In this document: positions 54,036-63,674 of the stretch, piece by piece | Layout: each line of letters begins with the position of its first letter | How positions within the stretch are numbered: position 1 is the first letter of the stretch | Source: Marchantia polymorpha subsp. ruderalis | Taxonomy: Eukaryota > Streptophyta > Marchantiopsida > Marchantiales > Marchantiaceae | Direction: 5' to 3' | Assembly: GCA_037833965.1 (NCBI GenBank) | Contig: AP031355.1 | Coordinates: 27,739,501-27,803,500 of the forward strand | Length of the DNA stretch: 64,000 nucleotides | The notes under the pieces: model-generated | What the model was told of the DNA's origin: nothing | Databases searched by the model: none | What the model saw: only the letters and a program-made list of their open reading frames with translations | Position numbers and translations under genes: made by a program

Positions 54036-54930
54036 GGACTCTTCCAGTTTCGGAAGTGCAGATCAGGAACTCACTTTCTTGGCGTGTTTGTGCATTTTGG
54101 TCCTGGCACCACGTAGAGAAGCTGCAGCATAGCGAAGTTACCGTATGTTGTAGTTGAAGGCCTTCGGCTGAATGTTCAGAGCTAGCACCCGGTTAGAGAC
54201 TTGAGTAGTGTGGATCTGCACCTGCGGGTGATTTTTGATGCTCAGAGCCGGCTGCGAGTTAGATACTTGAACAGTTCCCCCTTACTCCTTCGAGTGACAT
54301 ATCCTGATTGTACTCCTACGGGAAGTTTCCCCTCAATGCCAATGTGAAGTTTTATTACTTCGTGTAAGCCTTGGTTTGCAATTCAGGTGTGTGTGTGTTA
54401 CTGGATCGTGTCTTAGTTAAGTTCTCAGTCGGGTCTGCACTCCCTGCGTTTGGTGTGAGAGTCGAGGGTGACGTCCACGGCGTATGAAGAGGCTTCGTTC
54501 CGAAGTGGGAAGTCCAGTCCGGGTACCCTACGCTAGTTCCTGGCGGAAGGGCAGTAAAAGCCGGAGTGGGAGGCACTACCTGCAGAACCTCTTAGTGAAC
54601 TTTTGAGACACTTTCCTCCTAAAATCCGAAGCGGAGGTCTTGACCGACCTCCAAGTTGTGCTTTTGCCAGTTTCAGGTGTGTGTGTGTGTGTGTTGAGTG
54701 ACCACGCTGTACCGTGCATCCTCCGAGCATCCTCCGAGTTGAGATCCTCCTCCGAGTCAAGCCTCCGAGTCGAGTACTGCAGTATTTCTGGGAGTGACAG
54801 TCGCCTAGAATTCAAACTCTACAAAAGTCTGTTAAAACGTGACATTTTTACTCTGTGTGTTGCCTCTGTCCCTGTGGGTTCGATCTTTTTACCACCATAC
54901 TGCAGTTTTAGCCTTTGGTGGGTTATTACA

Positions 54931-55925
54931 CGGCGCAAGGCGCAAAACCCGCCTTCGGAGCTGCGTCCGCGGCGGTAGGGAAATCCTTCATATTTAGGTC
55001 AACCCCCAGACGCCTTGACTTAGTTAGGGTCTCGTTGGAAAGAGCTCGACGCACTGATTCTAACGAGCCCAAGAACGCTAACAACGGATAAGGACTCCGG
55101 GAGTTATGAAGGTTGTAAGATACTCAGCTCTTCGCCTACGCGTAGGCGGAGAAGTTTTGTCCTATGCGCGGACGAAGGAAGTTCGCCTGCGCACAGGCGA
55201 GATAGGGTTTTTGAGGTAGGCGCAAAGTTCGCCTGTGCACAGGCGCTTCGGCGTCGGCAGGAAATCCGCCTTAGGCCCTAGAAATGCGACTTGTGAGGTA
55301 GAAGTTGTACGGCGCCTTCTGCGCCAGCGCAGCGTCGCGGACGAGCAAGGAGCCGCCAGAATAGTAAAATCCGTACGGACCGTACGGACGGGACGGATGG
55401 ATGCGCCCTTGGACGGACGGAGTTGCGGCGGCGGAAGCGCCGACGAAGAGACAAGGAACGGACAGTCTGGACGGAGTCGGTTGACCGCGGTCAACGCCTT
55501 CCGCGCGTGATGCGCTCGCATCACCGCGGACGGACCTCGCCTGCGCACAGGCGAGCGCCTATGCACAGGAGGGTGAAGTTCCGCGCCGGCGGAGAATCCG
55601 CCGAGGAGTCTGCCTGCGCATGTTGTGCATTTTGGTCCTGGCACCACGTAGAGAAACTGCAGCATAGCGAAGTTACCGTATGTTGTAGTTGAAGGCCTTC
55701 GGCTGAATGTTCAGAGCTAGCACCCGGTTAGAGACTTGAGTAGTGCGGATCTGCACCTACGGGTGATTTCTGATGCTCAGAGCCGGCTGCGAGTTAGAGA
55801 CTTGAACAGTTCCCCCTTACTCCTTCGAGTGACATATCCTGATTGTACTCCTACGGGAAGTTTCCCCTGAATGCCAATGTGAAGTTTTATTACTTCGTGT
55901 AAACCTTGGTTTGTAATTCAGGTTG
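54931..55925 (+). repeat. E/G: chimeric LTR remnant between elements D and F
   Basis: 54931-55620 resembles the early U3 of family 1 (as at about 38434-39177), with noticeable divergence. From about 55621 the sequence switches to the family 2 R/U5 side (as at about 54087-54388) and is very close to it. The LTR ORF, TATA box and LTR ends are absent. D is inserted at its left edge and F at its right edge, so it is the oldest layer seen. The junction is not at an LTR terminus, which points to deletion or recombination between LTRs, or to a separate family with this hybrid structure. No gene is present. Confidence 0.75.
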
Positions 55926-58900
55926 TGTAATAACCCACCAAAGGCTAAAACTGCAGTATGGTGGTAAAAAGATCGAACCCACAGGGACAGAGGCAACACA
56001 CAGAGTAAAAGTGTCACGTTTAACAGACTTTTGGTAGAGTTTGAATTCTAGGCAACTGTCACTCCCAGAATACTGTAGTGCTCGACTCGGAGGCTCGACT
56101 CGGAGGAGGAACTCAACTCGGAGGATGCTCGGAGGATGCACGGTACAGCTTGGTCACTCAACACACACACACACACACCTGAAACTGGCAAAAAGCACAA
56201 CTCGGAGGTCGGTCAGGACCTCCGCTTCGGATTTCAGGAGGAAAGTGTCTCGCAAGTTCACTCAGAGGTTCTGCAGGAAGTGCCTCCCACTCCGGCTTTT
56301 ACTGCCCTTCCGCCAGGAACTAGCGGGGGTACCCGGACTGGACTTCTCACTTCGGAACGAAGCCTCTACGTACGCCGTGGACGTCACCCTCGACTATCAC
56401 ACAAAACGCAGGGAGTGCAGACCCGACTGAGAACTTACTGAAAACACGATCCAGTAACACACACACAACCTGAATTACAAACCAAGGTTTACACGAAGTA
56501 ATGAAACTTCACATTGGCATTCAGGGGAAACTTCCCGTAGGAGTACAATCAGGATATGTCACTCGAAGGAGTAAGGGGGAACTGTTCAAGTATCTAACTC
56601 GCAGCCGGCTCTGAGTATCAGAAATCACCCGCAGGTGCAGATCCGCACTACTCAAGTCTCTAACCGGGTACTAGCTCTGAACATTCAGCCGAAGGCCTTC
56701 AACTACAACATACGGTAACTTCGCTATGCTGCAGCTTCTCTACGTGGTGCCAGGACCAAAACGCACAAACACGCCAAGAAAGTGAGTTCCTGATCTGCAC
56801 TTCCGAAACTGGAAGAGTCCCAAGGCAAAACGCCTTGATCTACTTTATACTCTCAAAAGATCCTAACTAGCACTACGCTATCCTATCTACCACTCGCAGC
56901 ATCTGCGCGAAACCAAACTACTCTACTGCACTCGGCAGATCCGGTGCTGCGCCTCCTGCGCGCCGGACTGCTCCGCGTACTATCTCTACCCTGCCAGTCT
57001 TCCGACCGGCTGCGTAACCCCAGGCGTCGGAGCGCTGCAGTGACTTCCGACTGCAAGTGCGCCATAGTGTCGCGCGCACCCGACAGAAAAGTTTCTAATT
57101 TCCTTGCCACTCGCCGCCGACTCCGACTGTCACCTTCCGTCAATGCCGCCGCCCGAAGCTCGAACTCCCGGAGTGTAACCCTCTCTTGAGCTGCCACCTC
57201 CCAATGGGTGTATCCGTTTAGACAACGAGTCACCCGTGCCGCCAACTCTCCTCGTGCCCTGCAGCTGCTCTCCACCTCTGCCAGCTGCATTTCTAAATCC
57301 GCACGTTGTGTCCTCAAATCCGAGCACTCGGTTTGCAAGTTGCACAACAACTCCTCATCCTCCTTCCGGGCTCTTTGACTTTCCTCTAAGGCGCGCGTCT
57401 GGCGCGCAAGCTCGGCTGCTAGGACTTCGTTCTGTCTCCGCTCCTCCTGCAGTTCCGACTCGATCTTTGCCCGTATTAGTTCGGCCTCCGCCTGACTCTT
57501 CGTCGCCGCATCCTCCTTCTGCTGCTGCAAGGCTTGGTACAGCTTCTGGGTGACCGCCAGGTGTTGTCGGAGGGCGGTGTTCCTATCCACATATACTCCG
57601 CATCTAGAGGCCCACCTTGCCACCTTGCTCCTCGTCCTTCGCCTGATTGTCTCCACATAAGACTGCGGTTTTAAGGCACTTCCGTATTTGGATGTCTTGC
57701 GATCCAGATATCGCAGGAGTGGAACTATCTGTTCGCACAGCACCCCTGTTGGCGTTTTCTGCACTGACTCCTCTTCTTGCTCTTCCGAGCTCGTATCATC
57801 CTCAGTCGCGAGGATTTCAGTCGCCACCGAATCCCTTGGCGACTCCCTGGAACTGTGGCGCGCAGCAGCTTCTGCTGCGACTGCTGCTCCACTGCCTGCT
57901 AAAATATCCAGGGCAGTGGGAGATCCCACTGCTTGAGCCCCTGTTCCGGCTCGATCTTCGGTTTGTGAAGGGGTCGACGCCGTAGTGACTTTTGTCACTC
58001 TTGCACCGCCCGCTTCTGCTGCCTGTCCTTCCGGCGCAATCTGCGCGGAAGGTGTCCTTGCTGAAGGTGCGTCCGCCGAAGGCGTCCGCACACTGGTCGT
58101 TGGCCCCATCCGTCTTGCAGTCGGCGAATCCGGCTGACTCTCTGTTGTCCGACTCGCAGTCGGCCGACCATTAGTTGTCCGACTGGGAGTCGGATACACC
58201 CTGCGCGTCTTGACTCCACTTGGCCTACTTGTTGGTGGCGTTCTTCCAGAAGTGCCTTCCGCCGAAGACGACCCTCTGAGGATTGTTGGCTCGTCAGCCA
58301 AACTCTCTCCCGCTTCCGGCCTGCTGTCCGGTTCAACGCGCCGTTCAGTTGGCCTTCCTTCCGTCTGTCGACCTTCAGTCATCCGACTCGCAGTCGGCCG
58401 GTCGTCAGTCCGTCCATCTCCTCCCGAAGGCCGTGGTGCCTTCTGTGCAGAGGTTTCTGCCGTCTTCCCTAGGACCTGAGCAATTATCTCTTCCTGCGTG
58501 AGATTCCGCCGGGTCGGAGTTCGCCTGGTCTCCTCAGTAACAGTTGGCATTCTGCGTGCCCTCTGTTTTGGTCGACTATGAGGCTCGGGGGTGGGCCGAC
58601 CACGAGTCGGCGCAGCTGGTACTTCCGGCTGCCTGTCCTCAGGTCTCTCATCCCACTTCCGCTTGCGCGGAATGCGCTCACTTCGACGTTCTTCTGCTGC
58701 TCTGGCTGGAGCCGGAGCCGGAGGCGTACTGGCAGGTTCCTCGTCCGGATCCGTGTCTACTTCGGCCTCCCTCGAATATCTACCTGGATAAGACCGGCTC
58801 AGCTGCGGAAACCGAGTTTTCTCAGCATTCGTCAAACATCCCATCGCCCGGTAAAACACGATTAAGTAAGGCGATAGATGATTGAGCGTTCCTCCCCTCT

Positions 58901-60793
58901 CTTCTTGCGCATGTTGGCGCGTCACCTTCCACAGAAGTCGTGCCCAATGCACCGGAGCTCCTGACAACACTAGCTCCACGAACTCTACCTGCCAACCATG
59001 CATGTAAGCGGTCTTGGTCGGCTGCAATATCTGCAGCAATGCTGTCGCGACATTTCTCCGCAATCGATCCTTGTAATCCCGAGTCCGGAAACCGTTCTTG
59101 GGATGTCTAGCCACCTTGAAGAGCTCATTGTAAGAGACTTCTTCCTCTTGGGACACTTTCACGCTGTCGGCCTCGAAGAGGAGATCCCCTTCCTCGCCGG
59201 CACACCTGCCCAACACCTGCGCCCAATTGCCAATTTCCCATCTCTCTGGGTGTGGGCGAAATCCGCGAGAAGGCTTGTGTTTCTCTTGCAGATACTCGCG
59301 CACCATCTCCGGACACGTCCAATTCCACCCCCATAGGAGAAAATCGAGCTTCAACCTCAACAGCACATCTTGAAATGCGCGTAGACCGATCTGCGGCACC
59401 CTGAGTGGAGACACTCGCAGCTGGGGAACCTTCGACATTGCGTTGCCTGCACACACACAAACGTTCTCCCTTTCGCTCGCTCTCTCACAATCGCCACTGC
59501 GCGTCGGCCACTCAAGCACTGACTGCTCACTCTCTCTGCGCTCGTTCAAGATCGCTACTCCAATTCTTTCAAGGTCCGCCAAGATCCTTGCGCAACTCGT
59601 CTCCGCACTCTCTACTCTCACTGCAGGTCGCTCCGCCCTTGCGCGTAATCTTGGAACTGGAAATCGCAAAGTCAAGAATGAGAGAATGAGACTGGAGCGC
59701 AGTCTTTTCTTCTCCGATTTCAAGAACGTCCAACGTTCTTACTGGTTGCAACGTACGCAGCCGGCTATACGGCTTAACGGTTCGCCCTTTGCATGCGCGA
59801 ATTCACGTCTCCGCCTTGCGCGCATTCGCATGCTTAAACGTTGAATTCTCCCGCCGCCGCCACCTTCCGGACTCGAGTCCGCTGCAGGGTATACGTCGGC
59901 CCTGTTGTCTTTTCCTAACCCGCCCTTCTCCGGAGGCGTGTCGCCGCTGGTGTGTTCATTATCCGTCGGCGCCTTGCTGGAGGCGCACATCCAGCCGGAG
60001 CGAATTACGCCGGCGCGCAGTCGTACCGCCTATTTTGTCCTTTATGCCTCGTCCGTTGCTGCCAGCGCATATCCGTCAGCGCAACTCATGCCAGCGCATC
60101 CGGCCGTCAGCGCCACGTCGGAGGCGTACATCCGACCGGCGCTTTCCTTCCATGAACAGCCGCCAAGGGCGCTTCCGACTCTGAGTTGGTTTCCTCCTGT
60201 GAGCGCGTGATTCCGCCGAAGGCGCATCGCCGAGGGCGTACGGGAATCCTTTCCGGCTGTGAACCCTAGCGCGAACGGCGCATGTCCGGCTACGAGTTTT
60301 CCGACGCTCATAACTTCTCCATTCCTGATCCATCTCCGGCGCTCTTGGACTCGTTAGAACGAGCGTCCCGAGCTCTTTCTAATGCAACTTCAACCAACTG
60401 GATCTACCGTGTATCCCGATTGTTATGAAGGTTTTCCCTTTCCGCGCTAGCGGCGCTTCGCCGAAGGCGCACTCATGGTCGGATGCCTTTAGAGGTCCGG
60501 GCCCTTCCCCTGACGTCTTTAGCACAACCTCCTCCTGAGGTGTCTGCGCCGGAAGCGTAGCTTCCTTATACGCTAGAGGCGCGTGAGTAGAGATACCTCA
60601 AAAAGGAGCTTTTGCCGAAGGCGCCGAAGACGTTGGCGTTGGTACATCCGACTACGTGATTCTTTGTGCCCTCGTGACGATCTCATCAATCCACTCTATT
60701 TAGCGTACCCTTCTCTAGCTACAAACACTGCTTTGGTACTAGTTTTCTGAAATTGTTTAAATTCTGCAAAAAAACAAAAAGTGTGTTACCACA
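55926..60793 (-). repeat. 3' LTR of element F (family 2, 4868 bp)
   Basis: It begins TGTGGTAACACAC at 60793 and ends GGGTTATTACA at 55926 (minus). 55926-56820 is non-coding R/U5 with (CA)n near 56161-56178 and CTCGGAGG repeats near 56094-56138. The promoter lies at 56821-56849, the LTR ORF at 56883-59723, and gene-free GC-rich U3 at 59724-60793. Confidence 0.9.
56883..59723 (-). CDS. LTR-encoded protein (LTR ORF), family 2, looks whole
   Basis: This 946-codon frame lies inside U3 of F's LTR. Its function is unknown. Residues about 96-330 form the conserved N-terminal domain (FLLWGWNWTC, EMVREYLQ, RTRDYKDRLRR, GTLNHLSPYLIVFYRAMGCLT). Residues about 340-620 are Thr/Ser/Pro/Arg-rich with SRPT/ASRTTE-type repeats encoded by CCGACT palindromes. 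About 650-946 holds EQIVPLLRYLDRK and a Glu/Arg/Gln-rich coiled coil ending in a basic tail (PARRRRSTGS). The conserved methionine (59438) sits in AACGCAATG and is the likelier start, since the first 95 residues do not match family 1. No transmembrane segment is evident, which argues against an envelope. Retention of both end domains across diverged families suggests a selected product. Confidence 0.77.
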   Translation of the reverse strand: MKSEKKRLRSSLILSFLTLRFPVPRLRARAERPAVRVESAETSCARILADLERIGVAILNERRESEQSVLEWPTRSGDCERASERENVCVCAGNAMSKVPQLRVSPLRVPQIGLRAFQDVLLRLKLDFLLWGWNWTCPEMVREYLQEKHKPSRGFRPHPERWEIGNWAQVLGRCAGEEGDLLFEADSVKVSQEEEVSYNELFKVARHPKNGFRTRDYKDRLRRNVATALLQILQPTKTAYMHGWQVEFVELVLSGAPVHWARLLWKVTRQHAQEERGGTLNHLSPYLIVFYRAMGCLTNAEKTRFPQLSRSYPGRYSREAEVDTDPDEEPASTPPAPAPARAAEERRSERIPRKRKWDERPEDRQPEVPAAPTRGRPTPEPHSRPKQRARRMPTVTEETRRTPTRRNLTQEEIIAQVLGKTAETSAQKAPRPSGGDGRTDDRPTASRMTEGRQTEGRPTERRVEPDSRPEAGESLADEPTILRGSSSAEGTSGRTPPTSRPSGVKTRRVYPTPSRTTNGRPTASRTTESQPDSPTARRMGPTTSVRTPSADAPSARTPSAQIAPEGQAAEAGGARVTKVTTASTPSQTEDRAGTGAQAVGSPTALDILAGSGAAVAAEAAARHSSRESPRDSVATEILATEDDTSSEEQEEESVQKTPTGVLCEQIVPLLRYLDRKTSKYGSALKPQSYVETIRRRTRSKVARWASRCGVYVDRNTALRQHLAVTQKLYQALQQQKEDAATKSQAEAELIRAKIESELQEERRQNEVLAAELARQTRALEESQRARKEDEELLCNLQTECSDLRTQRADLEMQLAEVESSCRARGELAARVTRCLNGYTHWEVAAQERVTLREFELRAAALTEGDSRSRRRVARKLETFLSGARDTMAHLQSEVTAALRRLGLRSRSEDWQGRDSTRSSPARRRRSTGSAECSRVVWFRADAASGR

Positions 60794-60810
60794 TGCCCCC
60801 CTCCTCAATT
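60794..60810 (-). other. Polypurine tract, element F
   Basis: This is the reverse complement of AATTGAGGAGGGGGGCA, abutting the LTR at 60793. Confidence 0.88.
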
Positions 60811-60830
60811 GTGAGCGCCCACGCGAACAT

Positions 60831-63671
60831 TTACACGTGGTATTTCTTCAGACGCCATCCGTTCACGCGGGTGCCTAACCATTCTCCCGTCAGTTCTGCG
60901 AGTTGGATGGATCCATTTGGGAAAACTTCTATCACCTTGTAAGGTCCCATCCACCTCAAGTGGAGCTTGCCTGGAAATCTAGCATGTCTGCTATCGTATA
61001 GCAGAGCCAAATCGCCCTTCTCCAGCAGTACTGGTTTGAGCCTTCGATCGTACTTCTCTTTCCGCCTGAGTTGTAATTGCTTTGTCCGATCTTCGGCCTC
61101 TTGACGTCTTTCCTCCAGTGCCATTACCTCTTGCAGTCGATATGCCTGACTTTCTTCCGCGTCCAGCCTTCTCTGATCTAAGGTCCTCTTGGTAGGTATC
61201 TCGAATTCGATGGGTAAGATCGGATGTTGCCCATAAACTAGGAAGTAAGGTGTTTGCCTGGTGGTGACTTTTTCTGCCGTTCTATATGCCCATAAGGCGG
61301 CCGGTAGCTTGGTGTCCCAGTCATGAGCATGGTTTACAGTCACCTTGAGGAGTATCTTACAGAGTAATCCATTGGACTTCTCTGTCAGACCATTTGCCTT
61401 GGGGTTGTATGGAGTAGTCTTCCGATGCTTAATCTGGAAGTGCCGCGTCAAACTTTCTATCACCTGATTCAGAAAGTGCGTCCCTCTGTCACTGACTATT
61501 TCTAGGGGGCACCCGTAGCGTGTGATGATGGATTCGAATAGGAACCGTGCTACTGCGGCTGCGTCATCGTGCCTTGTGGCTTCTGCCTCCACCATCTTGG
61601 TCGCATAGTCTGTTGCTACCAATATGTAGCGCCTGCGCGTGCCTTTAGTGACAGGTTGTATTGGTCCCACGAAGTCGATCCCCCATTTTTCAAATGGTGC
61701 TAATGGCATGATTGGTGTAAGAGGCCATCTCGTGGTCGGAGTCGGCCTTCCCGTCCTCTGGCAGCTGTCGCATTTGCGAACGTAGTCGTGTACATCTTTG
61801 AACATCGTCGGCCACCAGTATCCTGCATTCACAATTTTGGTCACTGTGTTTCTGGTGGCGTAGTGACCACCAGCGTCTTCTGTGTGCATGGCTTTGACAA
61901 CTCGCGGTACTTCAGACTCCTCTAGACATCTGCACAACCTCTCGTCTGCCATTTTCTTGAACAAGACCCCCTGTTGAAGCTGGTAAGGTCCCGCTTTATG
62001 AACGAAGACTGTGCGCTGCTCCGCATCCAATCCTTCCGGACATTGGAGTGTGAGCAGAAACCTGTATAAGTCCGCGTACCTGGACTCATGGCTGGCGGAC
62101 AACTGAAAAAGTTGTTCGTCGGGAAAATCATCCACTACTTCCTCCTCTATGGGTTCGGTCCATAGTCGGGAGAGGTAGTCCGCGTTCTCATGGTGAACGC
62201 CTTTCCGTGTCTGTACAGTGTAGGTGAATTCCTGCAGCAGTAGCACCCACCTGGCAATTCGTCCGGACAGATCCGCCTTCTTCACCAGGTGCTGTAAGGC
62301 GTAATGATCTACATGAAACACGAACTCATAGCAGATCAAATAATGTCGGAACTTCTTACAGGAGTACACCATTCCCAACGCCTCCCTCTCAGTTGTCGTG
62401 TACTTCTTCTCTGCTGCTGACAACTGACGACTCGCGAAGTAAATCGGGTAGTCTTTCTTGTTGTCGTCCTTCTGACTGAGAACCACCCCGATTGCAAACG
62501 CCGACGTGTCTACATAGACATGGAAAGGTCTGTTCCAATCCGGACTTCTCAGAACCGGAGCAGTCGTCAGTTTGGCCTTGAGCGTTTCAAAGGCCAGCTG
62601 TTGCTCCTTGCCCCACACATAGGGTTCATCCTTCTTAAGCAGCTTTGTCAGATCGGCTGCCAAGATGGCATACATATTTATGAACCTTCTGTAATAACCT
62701 ACATGGCCAAGGAAGGCCCTCAACTCACGCAGATTCGTTGGCGGCTGCAGTTCGAGAATAATCTTCACCTTCTCTACATCCACTGCAATGCCATCGGACG
62801 AAACTCGGTGCCCCAGCAGGATTCCGCTGGTCATGAAGAAGAAACATTTCTCAGGGTGTAAGGACAAGCTGCTCTCCCTACATCTGTCGAACGTTTGCCG
62901 AAGATGGTTAAGGTGCTCCGACCTCTTACCGAAGACACAAAAGTCGTCGATGAAAATTTCTAGGAACTTCCTCAGGTGCTCTTGGAAGATGTTTGTCATC
63001 ATCCGCTGGAACGTCGCTGGCGCGTTGCACAGACCGAACGGCATCTTGTGATAAGCATAGGTTCCCCAGTCGGTTGTGAAGGTTGTTTTGTCCTTGTCCT
63101 GTTCCCTGATGGACACCTGGTTGTAGCCGGAAAATCCGTCTAGGAAACTGTAGCATTCATGCCCTGCTACATGGTCCAGAATAGAGTCCGTGAAAGGAAG
63201 AGGGTGATGGTCCTTCCGCGTTGCTGCGTTCAGCTTCCTGAAGTCCTGACACACCCGGATCTTACCCGTCAGTTTCTTGGGCACGATCACGATAGGCGAC
63301 ACCCACTCGCTACTGAGTACCGGGTAGATGATTCCTGCGCTCAGGTACTTATCGATTTCGTCCTTCACCAATAATGAATATTTTGGGTTGAGCCTGTATT
63401 GGCGTTGGCGAACCGGAACTGCCTCGTCCAACAAGTCGATTCTGTGCTCTCCATACCTTGCAGGTATGCCTTTCATGTCTTCAATCCTCCATGCGAAGAC
63501 ATCCTCATATTGGCGAAGAAACGCCTGTACCCTGTTCAACTCTTCTCCTTGTACCTGGCTTGACACCTTCAAGCCTTTACCTGGACTGAGCTGCAGTTCG
63601 CAGCAATCACTCGGGTCAACAATCCCCTCTGTGTGACTGATCTCGCTTCTGCCCAGTCCGGCTGCTAGTTG
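60831..63671 (-). CDS. pol: Pol (RT-RNase H-integrase), element F, whole
   Basis: The frame is open from the gag-pro UAG (63672-63674) to the stop at 60831. The first ATG comes only after about 33 codons, so the upstream part (GLGRSEISHTEGIVDPSDC) conserved with A/B is reached by read-through. RT carries FIDDFCVFG, RNase H carries HVYVDTSAFAIG, and the integrase shows HHCC and D,D-35-E. The C-terminus is VNGWRLKKYHV. It is strongly similar to the family 1 pol in the catalytic blocks, with changes concentrated in linkers, and is the whole counterpart of the broken D pol. Confidence 0.93.
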   Translation of the reverse strand, partial: QLAAGLGRSEISHTEGIVDPSDCCELQLSPGKGLKVSSQVQGEELNRVQAFLRQYEDVFAWRIEDMKGIPARYGEHRIDLLDEAVPVRQRQYRLNPKYSLLVKDEIDKYLSAGIIYPVLSSEWVSPIVIVPKKLTGKIRVCQDFRKLNAATRKDHHPLPFTDSILDHVAGHECYSFLDGFSGYNQVSIREQDKDKTTFTTDWGTYAYHKMPFGLCNAPATFQRMMTNIFQEHLRKFLEIFIDDFCVFGKRSEHLNHLRQTFDRCRESSLSLHPEKCFFFMTSGILLGHRVSSDGIAVDVEKVKIILELQPPTNLRELRAFLGHVGYYRRFINMYAILAADLTKLLKKDEPYVWGKEQQLAFETLKAKLTTAPVLRSPDWNRPFHVYVDTSAFAIGVVLSQKDDNKKDYPIYFASRQLSAAEKKYTTTEREALGMVYSCKKFRHYLICYEFVFHVDHYALQHLVKKADLSGRIARWVLLLQEFTYTVQTRKGVHHENADYLSRLWTEPIEEEVVDDFPDEQLFQLSASHESRYADLYRFLLTLQCPEGLDAEQRTVFVHKAGPYQLQQGVLFKKMADERLCRCLEESEVPRVVKAMHTEDAGGHYATRNTVTKIVNAGYWWPTMFKDVHDYVRKCDSCQRTGRPTPTTRWPLTPIMPLAPFEKWGIDFVGPIQPVTKGTRRRYILVATDYATKMVEAEATRHDDAAAVARFLFESIITRYGCPLEIVSDRGTHFLNQVIESLTRHFQIKHRKTTPYNPKANGLTEKSNGLLCKILLKVTVNHAHDWDTKLPAALWAYRTAEKVTTRQTPYFLVYGQHPILPIEFEIPTKRTLDQRRLDAEESQAYRLQEVMALEERRQEAEDRTKQLQLRRKEKYDRRLKPVLLEKGDLALLYDSRHARFPGKLHLRWMGPYKVIEVFPNGSIQLAELTGEWLGTRVNGWRLKKYHV

Positions 63672-63674
63672 CTA
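63666..63674 (-). promoter_or_regulatory. Stop-codon read-through context, element F
   Basis: TAG CAA CTA on the minus strand fits the UAG-CAR-YYA consensus. It differs from family 1 (CAATTA) only at a pyrimidine position, where the consensus tolerates change. Confidence 0.75.

Larger units (their letters stand above)
47754..54930 (+). mobile_element. Element D: family 2 Ty3/gypsy element, 3' part
   Basis: The visible part starts inside RT, at the site where C inserted, and continues through RNase H, integrase, polypurine tract and a complete 3' LTR (50044-54930). Its pol and LTR are close to element F and clearly diverged from A/B. The right flank CGGCG at 54931 is the expected target duplication within the E/G remnant. 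It is broken (several breaks) and older than C, A and B, which lie inside it. Confidence 0.88.
50044..54930 (+). repeat. 3' LTR of element D (family 2, 4887 bp)
   Basis: The ends are TGTGGTAACACAC and GGTGGGTTATTACA. 50044-51130 holds no gene. It is GC-rich U3 with degenerate repeats around GCGCTGG-ATGATTTGCGC (about 50738-50790). The LTR ORF spans 51131-53974. TATAAAATA (54007-54015) and hairpin CAAGGC-GTTTT-GCCTTG (54019-54035) mark the promoter. 54040-54930 is non-coding R/U5 with (TG)n tracts near 54387 and 54677 and CCTCCGAG repeats near 54719-54770. Confidence 0.88.
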
